Shown one piece after another: positions 1 to 10,870 of a stretch of 64,000 bases of DNA. Both the position numbers and the translations under genes were made by a program. The DNA comes from Macropodus opercularis (Eukaryota > Chordata > Actinopteri > Anabantiformes > Osphronemidae). The stretch's first letter is position 1, and the number at the start of each line of letters is the position of its first letter. The notes beneath the pieces are model-generated. The model did no database searches. It was not told the origin of the DNA and saw nothing but the letters and a program-made list of their open reading frames with translations. The stretch is from NCBI GenBank assembly GCA_030770545.1, contig CM061109.1, forward strand, positions 15,670,001-15,734,000, given 5' to 3'.

Positions 1-3000
1 AATAGCGCTTTTATGAGCGCAGGGGACTTAAGTCGTGACCGTCTGATTGGTTTAAGTTCGAATGTCATAGTATGAAATGGAGCAAATAACGTTGAGCTTG
101 GTGTATTGTCAGCATGTGGCATAAGTCTGACTCAATAATATGTTTCAGTTATGGTGTGACTCTGTTCTGTTGTGCATGTGCCCCAAATGCATCCAAGTTG
201 ACTCTTACTGCATTTTGTGGCTTGACGTCCACCAGTGGTTCGCATGCCAGAGGCCTGGGAACCTCCAGAACCCAAAGCTGTCTTGTCCCCACAGGCTGTA
301 TCCCAGCATGCGATCTGTTTGTCCCGGGTCAACACTGAATCCTGTGCACATTCCTCAAATACTGACACCTCACTGCAGAATACCCTACCCAGAATGCCTT
401 TCAGCAAGCACCTGTGTTTATGGCCCAATACGTTCCCCTTTCCCCCACTGAACAGACCCGTGCTTTAATAAGACATGAGAGTGGTATCACCATTCTATTA
501 CAGTGCGACCAGACTGAAATGACGTGACCATGCCCCTCAGCTCCTTTACTGTGGCCTGGAGATGTAAAATTATAAGCTGCAATTTCATGTTTCTATCATA
601 AGCTGCACATTTCAGATTTCTCTGGACTGATTTTTTTTGACACATCACTGATTTGCTGAGAGATTCTCCTCATAGAAAACACGCTGATGCGTTGATTGTG
701 TCACTGAGAATCTAAAACGTTGCTTTTAATGTGTAGCATCAGTGACATTTGCTACTAAAATTTGTTTTTACACATTTACTACATTTCTCCTTAGACACAG
801 ACACATTTGGATACAGTGAAAGAGCTGAAACCAATGCTTGCCTGCAGAGATTTATACACACAGGGAGGTTAGAAGATGAGAGAAACTACATGCATGTATG
901 AGCTTGTACTAAACTCCAAATAACCCCGTCTGCAGTTATAAATATATTTCTCTCACACTCACTACACCTGAAGTAAAACCCCCACATCAGGCGTGAGGTC
1001 TCTGCAGACTGTCAGTCTCCCTCTGCTCTGTCTCACAGTGTGTCACTTGTATGATGTTGCCAAGCTGTGGATGCAGGTTTATAGGACGAGGCAGTCGTAC
1101 CATAGTGTGATGAGGCACTATGGGGGTTCTGTACATATGTGACTGTAGGGTGTTTGGGATTATCCGGTAGGTGTGACTTTACATTCCAAAACAGATTTCC
1201 TCCAATAACAGAACCTGGGCTTTCCAGGGGCCATTATAGTAGAAACACATAAAATCAACTGTTTTACTGCTGTTTTACCCCAAGAGAAATGAGAAAAGTA
1301 ATTAGTCAACTTGACACAGCAGTTTGAGTCGGCTCTTGGTCATAAGAGGGTTATAAATAGTCCCAGTCTTCATTAGTCTCTTGGTCTGAATATCAAAGTC
1401 TACCTTTTGTTTCCTTTTGTTTTTGTAATTAAAGATTCATAATTCATTCAGATTTGAAGCCCTGCTCCGTCCCATCACCACTTAATCCAAAAAGGAGCAT
1501 CCAGGCAAACGTCTCCAGCTCTGTTTCCAAGCTATTCCTCCACCGTCTTCCTTTCCCACACAAATGTGCTTATACAAACAGAATGCGCCTCTTCTTATTG
1601 AAATTAGCATAAAGATACAGCTGAAGCGATAACGTGAATCCTTCCACCTTGGACAGGTCAGCAGTCTATCTCACAGTCAATTCATTCAGAGTCACCAGTT
1701 AATGTACCAGATGTCAGGTCGCTCACGTTCGGCCCATTCGGTACATTTCACGTAAAATGTTCCCCCTGCTAGTGTTTTACAAGTAGCCGCTCAGGTCACT
1801 TCATACCTTGTAAGCCTGTCCCCCAGCAGAGTGATGTCATCGTCGGGGCGAGAGACAGGAATGTTGCAGCCCGTTGAGGCGACGGTTGGTGGTGCCGGTG
1901 CCGTGTATGTGGTATAGAGATACCGTGCATGTGTACGACCACAGTGGATCCGCTACGACACTGCTGTGTGAAGACTTGTCTAGGTGTGGGCCAACTGGGA
2001 GCGGGGGAGAGTCTGTACATTCACAGCAAACACACAAGCCCAGATAAGCCCAGTGGCCTGTACAGAAGGACGAACATGTGATTGTAGCTACATGATCGAG
2101 TCTGTGCTGCCGTGGGCAGACTGAACGGAGACTGTGGCGTTTGGGATCATAACAGCTGGTCATCGTGGTTGTGTGAAAACTCTGGGAGCATCCAGTGAGA
2201 ACTAAAAACCACACTTAGTGCAATTCTAGCAGAAACTTAACGCAAACGTGATATTTCTTTTGCACAGCTTCATATCACAACCACACAAGGTCATTTACAG
2301 ATTAAGTGAAATTTACAGTACTCTGACGTTCTTGAAACTTCCTAAACTGTGTCTGTGAGCGAGGGAGGTGGCCGTGGAGGTCCTCAGAGTTGTTTTCTTA
2401 AAAAGCTGAATAACAAACTTCTGGCCTCGCTGGTGGTGAGAGGTGACACAGGGGACTCTTAAAGCCAGTGATTTATGGCTAGACCTGTGGCAGGGGGCAG
2501 TGAACAGTAATACCCGCCCTGAGTGCAGCAGGTGTGGCCTGAAGGCTGCGACAGCGTGGTCATCCAGCAGAGACAAGGAGGGCAGGACTACACCAACCTG
2601 AAGGCAGCTGTCCATCTACGTCTTACTGAAACCTACTTAGGGAACTATAACACTTCTTACTTTACATACAGCCGCATTTTCTTGACTACCTGTATGTGTT
2701 TGTGGATGATTAGAAATGACTTATTGATCCAAAACGAATTTTTAATCATAAGACAAAACTACTTCAGCAGTTAGGTGTAATCATTCTGTAGTAATCAACA
2801 CCAGCTGAAATCATATAAATAAACAAAAACAAGCCTTTCCAGCCTATACGACAAACTGATCAGATGAAGAAATAAACATTAGTGTGTTAAAAGTGAATAA
2901 ACTAGCAGGTATGTGAGCAGTTGAAAAGCTTCCACGAAGTGACAAAAATGAGGATGTGTTGTCACTTGGGGTCATTTCTATGTGTCTTTGGGTTCATATG

Positions 3001-3510
3001 TCAGCATGTTTATAATTGCCCTGAAAATGTGCATAAACATGGTTTTTGTAGTCATTTCTGGCATAGTTCGTTATTTCTGTTTGTTGTGCGCCACTGTTCA
3101 CACGTAGCTTTAGTTCAGTGTGACCTTTAAGGTAAAGAAGGTCAAGGTTCACTGATCTGGGCAATGGGGCAAAAGTTCAAAATAGTAAAAGTTTGAAAAG
3201 AGAGAAGCTGACTACACATTTGTTGAAAAGCATTGTAGCTATAACCCTAATTTACTTTTTGTCCACTGAAGGAGTCTCCCAGCAGCTGGATGCCCTGGTG
3301 ACATCATCAGTGTAAATATTAACTTAGTGTGAGATCAGAATCTGGCAAGAGGGACATAAATATTTCCAGAATTTATTTAAGAAACTATAAACTAAGGAGG
3401 TCATTTAATAGAAACCAGGGGATCCGTCTCTGCCACTGTGGGCGTTTTTCTCCTGTTTGTGGAACTGACTGATTAATAGATCACAAATAATTCTGGTTGC
3501 TTTCCCGCAG
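1..3510. other. Intergenic DNA, no supported gene
   Basis: I see no convincing exon in this stretch on either strand. The open frames present are short, overlap on both strands and lack recognisable protein families or coherent splice sites. The base composition is ordinary for a fish intergenic region. There is no obvious tandem array or transposase. Confidence 0.6.
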
Positions 3511-4345
3511 GTCTAAATTCCTCAGCTCTCTGTCCCTATGGGTGACGTGACATGGGCACTTTCAGATGTTTACTCCTGTTTGCACTGCAAATTCTAAGAT
3601 TGCCTCATAGCGAAGAACGAAGGAGGAAGGAATGTGGATGCCTTACAAAGCAAAATGCCGTAAACTCATCTGGAAATGTGACAATACTCCAAGACAGTGA
3701 GTCCTAAAACCAAAAACAGATTCTTAACCGTCACCGTAGCGATGGGCTGATTTTCGTTTCAGCTTAATGACTGTAAAATATAAACTCGTAGCAGTTCAAA
3801 TATTTAAAAGTGCATGTACAGTTGCCATGATGCACAAAAGGGCACAGGAAACAGTGCATGAAAGCTGGAAGTAGAGTATGAAACCTATAGAATGAAATCA
3901 GTGTAAAGAGATGAATGTGTTATTACCTTAGTGGCTCTTGCTAACATGTAAGCAGTCTGGACCGTTCACGTGCGAAGTGCTTTGGTTTCCGCTGCATCTC
4001 GCTCGCCAGCTAGTTGCCTGCTTTGTTGGATGTTTTGGGCTGGGTTCTTGGAAAGTGACTGAAACAAAACTAAGATATAACTTGTGGGCAAAACGAATGG
4101 TTAAACTATAACATTTCAGACGTCGTGAACTTTACATGTTGTCATTTCTTCCATATTAAACAGACATCCCGCCATGTTGTGCACAAATCATGGCCCTCAC
4201 ACGGCTACAAAGACGACGAGATGCTCGCCGCTGTCAGTCTAACTCGGAGGTGAACAGTATGTACGTGATTAACAGTATGGAATCGGTGCACGGCTCCACT
4301 GCTACGTGCAGCGGCATAAAGCACAACAGGTGCAGGGCCCATTGA
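3511..4345 (+). CDS. Candidate two-exon small secreted cysteine-rich protein (weak)
   Basis: I do not recognise this gene. A strong acceptor (pyrimidine tract ending at 3510) precedes an ATG at 3552. The frame opens with a short hydrophobic signal-like segment (key residues CLLLFALQIL), then a basic patch, a C-G-C motif and two N-glycosylation sequons (NSS, NVT). It reaches a good donor after 3696 (GTGAGT) in phase 1. A second segment from 4164, after a CAG acceptor, continues in phase with a PPCC motif, a very basic stretch and three more cysteines, and stops at 4343-4345. The total would be about 108 aa with seven cysteines after the signal-like segment. Against it: an out-of-frame ATG lies just upstream in the same exon (3538), I see no homology, and such pairs arise by chance in 64 kb. 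It could be a lineage-specific cytokine-like peptide or noise. Confidence 0.18.
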
Positions 4346-5840
4346 GGCTTCATTACTGGAACAGGAAGAGAACTGAAGCACGTGGGCAAACACACACAAC
4401 TCATTACCCCCAGGCTTTCGTGTACCTTTCACACCGCAACTCAAAGTGTGTGCCTGCGCCAGTGTATGTGTGTGTGGTGCATTTATTGCATTTATACGAG
4501 TTTTGTGCTTAAATGGGCGGGTGGGGAACAATCTAAGGGTCCTTAGGGATCCAATCTGCTCTGGGGTAGTGGTAAGCATTAAAACTGTGTGTGAAAGATG
4601 ATGGATGATGTCTTTAGGTCATTATCACACAGATTTATGACCGTAAGGCCTTGTCATTACATGTTATTGTGCTACACACAGTACTTTTAGTAAGAGACTG
4701 ACAATCCTTTGCTGCTAAACCAGGCTGGGACCAATAAGCTGACTAAGCTGACACTTGGCTGCTGGAGATGCAACAGGCCATCCACCTTTTTACACCTCTG
4801 TGTCACTGGGCCGCACGCACCCACTATCTACATATCAGCCATGCACACAAACACGCATTAAGCCACGCTCAGCCTGGACACACTGCTGGTCTCTGTTCTA
4901 TATCTAACAGCGCATGCTGTGATTGACGCAAAGGAAAGAGGAGAAGACCCGCAGTCGCGCCGCTGCTGAGGTACAGTGTGTGTGTCGTGAGCTCACTGTG
5001 CTCAGTTATGTGACCGCACATGTCAGAATTACTAGGTTGTTGTAGGCAGGTGTCAAAACTGCCCTGGAAAGTGTCTGTCGTCATAAATGAACAAAGAACC
5101 TCTGAGAAAAAGATTATTTTTAGTCTGTGCTCATCCAACGGCTTTTCACCGATGACCATGTTTGTCACGTTGTTGTTATCACACATGTTAAAACAAGCAT
5201 AATATTCTTCCTCCTGGTTTCAGACTAGATCAGATGTTGCACTTGATCAGCACGTTGTTAAAACAATGAACAGGCAAAATACATCTTATCCATGTGTTTA
5301 AATAAGTCTTTTTATTAAAGCCACACACAGAAAGCATAGCTATATACAATGGAACAGGAAACATGATATTTTTCCCATCTTCTACCTTTGCATGTGCAGT
5401 GGATCACATATATCACATAAACCAATTCAAAGTTACTGACAGAAATCATACATATTTTTATTTACAGACAGATGAATGCACTTGTGGGAAGAAGTCCCTC
5501 AGTGTCTCGCTGTGGTGCGTGCGACTATGTTCCTTTCAGTTCTTTCCCAGGTGTGTTCCAGGACAGGCGATCCTAACCTGCCAGCTCCACTGTGTCCAGC
5601 CTCATACGCATGAATGATGAAGGCTTTTTATTGCATTCGCTGCCCAGCGGATCGTGACATTAATGGGGCGATATTCCACTTCATCATTGTCTGAGCCCTG
5701 ACGCTCAGCAGGGAGGTGTGAGCATGTTTTGACGCTATAAATTCTATCATAACATTTGGGAGGCTGTATTTCTTCTCAGGCAGGTCCCCATCCCTCCTTT
5801 CTCTCTCCCCCACCCACCATCAGGTTTGACTCCACCCTCC
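4346..5840. other. Intergenic DNA upstream of col8a1
   Basis: No supported gene. Near 5311-5320 the sequence contains an AATAAA-type signal on the minus strand next to T-rich sequence, but I found no coding exon upstream of it on that strand. The stretch is probably 5' flank of col8a1. Confidence 0.5.
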
Positions 5841-5846
5841 AGCAGA

Positions 5847-5852
5847 TATAAG
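5847..5852 (+). promoter_or_regulatory. col8a1: Possible TATA-like element of col8a1
   Basis: A TATAAG hexamer lies about 100 bases upstream of a good splice donor, AAAAG|GTAAGTCC at 5953/5954, and about 5 kb upstream of the col8a1 coding exons. This spacing would suit a TATA-driven short non-coding first exon. This is inference: no transcript evidence is available. Confidence 0.3.
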
Positions 5853-5875
5853 CTGTGTTCATAAGGTGAGTGTCT

Positions 5876-5953
5876 GTCATGAGCACATATCCCAGGGTTC
5901 CCTCTGTGTAGTCTGCCTGATTTTCTGCCTGCAGTGATTATTCCTTACAAAAG
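5876..5953 (+). other. col8a1: Possible non-coding exon 1 of col8a1
   Basis: The 3' edge is set by the donor consensus AAG|GTAAGT at 5953/5954. The 5' edge is a guess about 25 bases downstream of the TATA-like element. The start codon of col8a1 lies just after an acceptor at 10861, so at least one upstream 5'UTR exon must exist. This is the best candidate I see, but another exon between here and 10.8 kb is possible. Confidence 0.3.
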
Positions 5954-6055
5954 GTAAGTCCTCTCTTCTCTGCAAATGTATTTAGAAATGTTCAACTTTG
6001 TTGTTTAAAGGCTTTATTGCTTTTAATGAATTTGTTTCATGTGCTAAGTTTTCTG

Positions 6056-6086
6056 TTCTGTGAATTCAGTAGTAGAATTCACAGAA
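6056..6086. repeat. Perfect 12-bp inverted repeat, 7-base loop
   Basis: The arms 6056-6067 (TTCTGTGAATTC) and 6075-6086 (GAATTCACAGAA) are exact reverse complements separated by AGTAGTA. A hairpin or cruciform is possible. It has no recognised function and lies just downstream of the putative col8a1 first exon. Confidence 0.85.
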
Positions 6087-6838
6087 AAGTTTACTTTAAT
6101 TCCATCTCACTGAGGCGCTTCAGCTATTCAGCTTCAGCTTCAACAGAATCATTTTCATTATTCCCGATTCTAGTCTGAAGTCATGACGTGCCCGTTGTGT
6201 GAGCAACGTGTTTATTTGGCTGCTGGCTTCCATCAATGTGGGCTTTTAACGTCGTAGTTTGCATCAGCTCTGTACTTAAGCATCCTGCACAGTCTGCTTT
6301 CTCCAGGGCTTCAGACAGCAGATGTGTCTATTAGTGTGAAAGCAGAAAGCAGAAGCCAAGTTGGGCGTAATGGGGACAAAACCCACGGTTTGGTGAGAAG
6401 AGGCTGCAGCACAAACGCTGTCTTCAAGCAGCTCTGCCTCTGATTCACTTGCTACAAAAGGAAAATTACATGACTTGTTTATGACCAGAATCGATCCTGA
6501 TCATGAGCAGGCACCGTTGGACAGATTGGATGGAGATCCCCTCTAGTAGCGGTGTAATATTTGGTTTCTGATCTGATTGTACGCTAACACAAACTCCTTC
6601 GTTTTCTTGGTTGCTTGGCCTTTACATTGACCTCAGATTGTGACCCGTGAGCATTACTAGTCCCATGTGCTTGTATGTGCGTGTGAAAACGTTGCAGCCC
6701 CTTTGCATGCTTTATTCTGCAGACGTCAGGAATGTGCGGGACAAAAGGACTCAAAGAAAACCATAAATGACGGTGGGGTAGGGTAAAAGAAAGAGAAAGA
6801 GGTAAACACTTGGGTTATTTAGCTGCACAGCTGTGGCA

Positions 6839-6914
6839 GTGTGTGTGCGTGTGTGTGTGTGTGTGTGTGCGTGTGTGTGTGTGCGTGTGTGTGTGTGTGC
6901 GTGCGTGTTTGTGT
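6839..6914. repeat. TG/CG-interrupted dinucleotide microsatellite
   Basis: About 76 bases of (GT)n are punctuated by GC steps (GTGCGT). It is a simple sequence repeat and likely polymorphic. Its complement creates a spurious His/Thr-rich reading frame that is not a gene. Confidence 0.95.
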
Positions 6915-9900
6915 ACAGGGTTTGTTTGAACAAGGACATTTGCAACGTAACTTAAGGAGGTGTTAATTTTACAAGATGTGCTTAGTGATAAAAGCTACAT
7001 TTAGAGAAGCAGAGGTGATGTAAATGTTTACAGAGCAAGAGTGGTTTTTCTTACGTGTTCAGTGAGGTGTAAACACAGGGTTTGGCCACTTTCATTTCTC
7101 TGCTGCTCCGTTTGAGATTTTTGCACCAGATCTAACCTTCATCTCCTCACCCTGTAATGCTACTGGGCTTTTCTTCACTCTTTTCCCTGCTTTGTTAGCA
7201 AGGTAGTTTAAACAGACATGTTGTCTTGGCCTCTGACATCCACCGAGTCTGCAGGACCAGCGGGTGTCTTGAGGTCACGCCATCAGGATTTGTGAAGGGA
7301 GAAAAGGCCCAGGACGAGCAAACGGACAGACGGAGAAGGAGATGAGAGAAATTAGGGTGATGTCAGCGCAGAACAGACGTGGCTCTGTTCAGACTCAGGA
7401 AGAGAGAGAGGAGAGTGGTCTGCATCTGACAGAGGGGAGAGAACAGATAGGTGTGTCTGGAGACATGGGCTTAACAGACATGCAGCAAATATATCATGGG
7501 AAGAGAGACTAAAGGCAGTTTAGGGAGTGAGGCCCGCTGCTGAGCGGTGTGCGTCTGGTTGTGTATGTGTGCGTTTGTGTGTGCGAGCCGCATAAATCAT
7601 CATCAGCACCACAGGTGTGTTTCCATGGCTGAGGCATCGGCCGGAAGTCACAGTCATTCATTAGATTTATTATCTGTCTCGGCTCCTCTCTGCCTGTCGC
7701 TGTGTCTGGCTGCACCGATTCATTTGTTCAGTTTTCCTAGATTATGTACAAGGTGTACGGTTTCTATTTTTAGCCATAACACACAGTAGTAACATAAAAC
7801 GATGCCTCTGCTACAGACAAACATCATTATTATAACCTCGCCACTGTAACAAGCCTAAATATTACAGTATTTAACAGTTCTCCTGTCACACAAGTACTGC
7901 AAGCTAATGTGTACTGTAATTTTTTCCTTTACACATTTGTTCAGGGAAACAGCTGCTGCTGCTTTAATGAAATTCTGGAGAACGCCGCTTCTATAAACTG
8001 CATTGGCCAACGCCTCCACTTCTGCTGGGTCAAGCTTGACTCAGCAAAAACAACAGCTTACGCATATATGAGGCCCACGAGTCCTCTCGTGTTGCACACC
8101 TGACCGACAATTTGCTGCACTTCGTTTACGCGAAATGTCAAAAAGATGGACATCTGGAAGTAGTCTGCGAAAACAGAGACACAGGACAGGATAGATGTAC
8201 AGTGCAGGCTTTGAGATTTGCTTGTTTTTGAGAGCGTCTGGGTCTGGCAGCTCAGTGCTGTGAGACCAACCGTGCATGACTCTGGCAGCAGATGTTTGAA
8301 AAACAGCGTCCAAGGCAAAGATGTCATTGTCTACTCGTGGTCAAAGCACTGGGTCAAATCTGAATAGCAGGGCGCTGGGAAATGAGTTTAGACCATGAGA
8401 TTCAGTGCACGTCCCCTTATAAATGGCAGTGATGCTGGAAATCTCTTTGCTTGGTTTCTGAGGATACTGCTGTCCTCAGTTCTAATTTGAAATCTTTAGA
8501 TCCTGTAAATGTTTTAGCTACTGACGTGTAGCTCTAGATGTTGCCGTGGTCTCAGCTGTGAGGTGTCCATTGAGCAGAATAATGTGCTTTTCTACTGTTT
8601 TGTGAGTGTGCGTGTGTTTGCACGTGACTCTTGTATTTGTTATCTCTAATAACAAATTAAAGTGTGGAAATAGCTGGTCAACATCTATGTCATCGTCTGA
8701 AAGTGGCCCTACTGTACGAGTCTTTCAAGAGGTAACACTTATGTAGAATAATGTGTTAGAGAAACCAGGTAAACACAGAAGCTGTTTACATCGCGTGGCG
8801 GTTGCCATGACAACATACAGCGTTGCTACTTGACACAGAACAGACCCTCCTTGTTCGGTTCTTCTCATCTGTAGTTTAGTCAGAATATTTTTACCCTTTA
8901 TTTACACACACAGCTAGACTGAGCTGAGGCGTTCAACGATAATTAAGCTGTCAGGTTTATTTTCCCTAACTCCGTAAATCGAATAAATATATATATATGA
9001 AAACAATATAATAAGAAATGTCAAGGTAATTTTGTTGTTTCTTACAACGCTGCATCTGCAAAAAATGTTTGCTTTTAACGTAGTGATGTAACTGTAATGT
9101 CTCCCTCTAGAATGTAGTGGAGTAAACGTTTAAATCATACTTAAAAACTGTAAATGTTGTTACCAGCTCGGTATTTTGTGAATCACATTTAATGCAAGTT
9201 AGGAACATCACAGTGATTTTACTTGACTTCTCCGGATAAATTACTGACTTCATATTTATTTATGGTTTATAATGTGCTTTGTGAGAGACAAGATGTTTAC
9301 AAATAAAATTAATTTCAATGAGTCTGAGCCAGAAGTTTTATTATACTCACACACTTACATTGATCATTTAAAATGATCTTATTGTATATTTGTGTCTTAT
9401 TTGATTGACTAAAACTATACATTGCCATCTTAACCAGGTCTCCCTCTGAAAAGAATCTACTCAGTTCATCTGCTAAATTAAATAAATAATGAATAAAGAC
9501 CTGCAGACACACTTTTAACATTACAAATGAATAAAGCGGATTGGGATACTGGGAATGGACCACAACGTCCGACCAGCAGTTAAAAATAGACACTTTTTGT
9601 TGGAAAAACTTTCTGCTAGTCCTCTGAACTCTCTGGCATGTCTGGCCTCTGCTGCTGTGGAAACTAGGTGAGCTTGCTTCAAAGGCCAGCTCTCATCAAG
9701 AGAAACAGTGGCAGAGCTGTGTCAAAATCACCAGTCGACTGAGAAAAGGTGAAAGGGCAGGAAAGATCCAAGGAAGTTGTGATGGAGTGGGCAATAAGGA
9801 TGTGGTTTAGGATGTGAGCTGACCGTTGAGTGGGCTGTAATGCAACTGAGCCTGCAATCATAGGTGGTAGGAGAACATGCTCAGGTGTGACTGAGGCTGA

Positions 9901-10661
9901 TACAGGAAATAAAGAATGGCACTATGAAAAATCTGTTAGGAGAGCAGGTGAGAGGCTTCGTCGTGAGCTGTGGGGCCAAAGAATTAGTTTGCAGTCCGCT
10001 TGACTGCTCTGCCAGAAATTGTATTGAATGTCTGAGGTTTGACTTAGGATTCATAGATGGATGTTTGCAGCCTGTGGTGCAGCCAAGCCTGGCATACGTC
10101 TTTAACTGTTGTACGCCTGTTGCATCGTCTCATTTAATGTTTTATGCCATTATTGAGTATCACAGAATTTATTTTTCTGTCACTGTTTGACTGAATTCAT
10201 GCCTCCAAAACAGGAATGATAAGAATGAGGTCATTAATACCAGCAGGGAATGTGCACACACGTTGGCGGGTTGACCAGGAGGTGGCAGAAATACTTTACA
10301 CACATGTAAAGAAGAAAAATGACTTTAGTGTGAGCCTCTGAAGACTTTATACTTGCTTTCACCACATAGTCTAGGTCCTTGTTCTTTTAGAGACTCCACT
10401 GTATTAAATCTTCTGCATGGGTTTCATTGTCTTCACTGTCCTCAGAAAACATGATAGTTACACGATAAATTGCTGGTGCATGGCTGTAATGTTCTCCAGT
10501 TGGTTCTACCATTTATACAAAACCTCAATCCCCCAGTTCAAGTCCCGCGAAGAGACAACAACAACATGTGATCACTTTAAAATGATACTGGATGTACTTT
10601 ACATCTGTAAAGTGTTTTTCAGGTAATACACATGAACCACTGTGTAGTTCCACTATATAAG

Positions 10662-10702
10662 AGGTGAAGACCTCATGGCCAACAGGCATGAGGTCTTCAC
10701 CT
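10662..10702. repeat. Perfect 16-bp inverted repeat, 9-base loop
   Basis: The left arm 10662-10677 (AGGTGAAGACCTCATG) and the right arm 10687-10702 (CATGAGGTCTTCACCT) are exact reverse complements. The loop GCCAACAGG is 9 bases. The hairpin sits about 160 bases upstream of the first coding exon of col8a1, inside the presumed intron. It could be a remnant of a small inverted-repeat element, a structured intronic RNA, or a recent foldback duplication. Confidence 0.9.
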
Positions 10703-10870
10703 ATAATGTAATGTTATGAGTCACGTAACAGTTCTCTCCAAATACTTCAAAATATATGAAACCGTTATCATACCAGTGTTTGCTCAACTGCCAGTACTAA
10801 CCCACTGGATTTGAAACAGATACAGACTTCTCATGTTTTATGTTGTCTACTTCCCATCCAGGCCTTGGCC

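Larger units (their letters stand above)
5954..10861 (+). other. col8a1: Presumed col8a1 5'UTR intron (about 4.9 kb)
   Basis: No coding exon is visible. The stretch contains a TG microsatellite (6839-6914), two perfect inverted repeats (6056-6086 and 10662-10702), a short TA run near 8986, and otherwise unremarkable AT-rich DNA. It ends in a clean acceptor, CTTCCCATCCAG, at 10861. Its assignment as one intron depends on the putative exon 1. Confidence 0.4.

Noticed and set aside
6751..6945. His/Thr-repeat frame on the minus strand
   Set aside because: It is a translation of the TG microsatellite.
9315..9593. 92-codon minus-strand frame ending near an AATAAA-like signal
   Set aside because: No recognisable family, no upstream exon with matching phase, and AT-rich composition.
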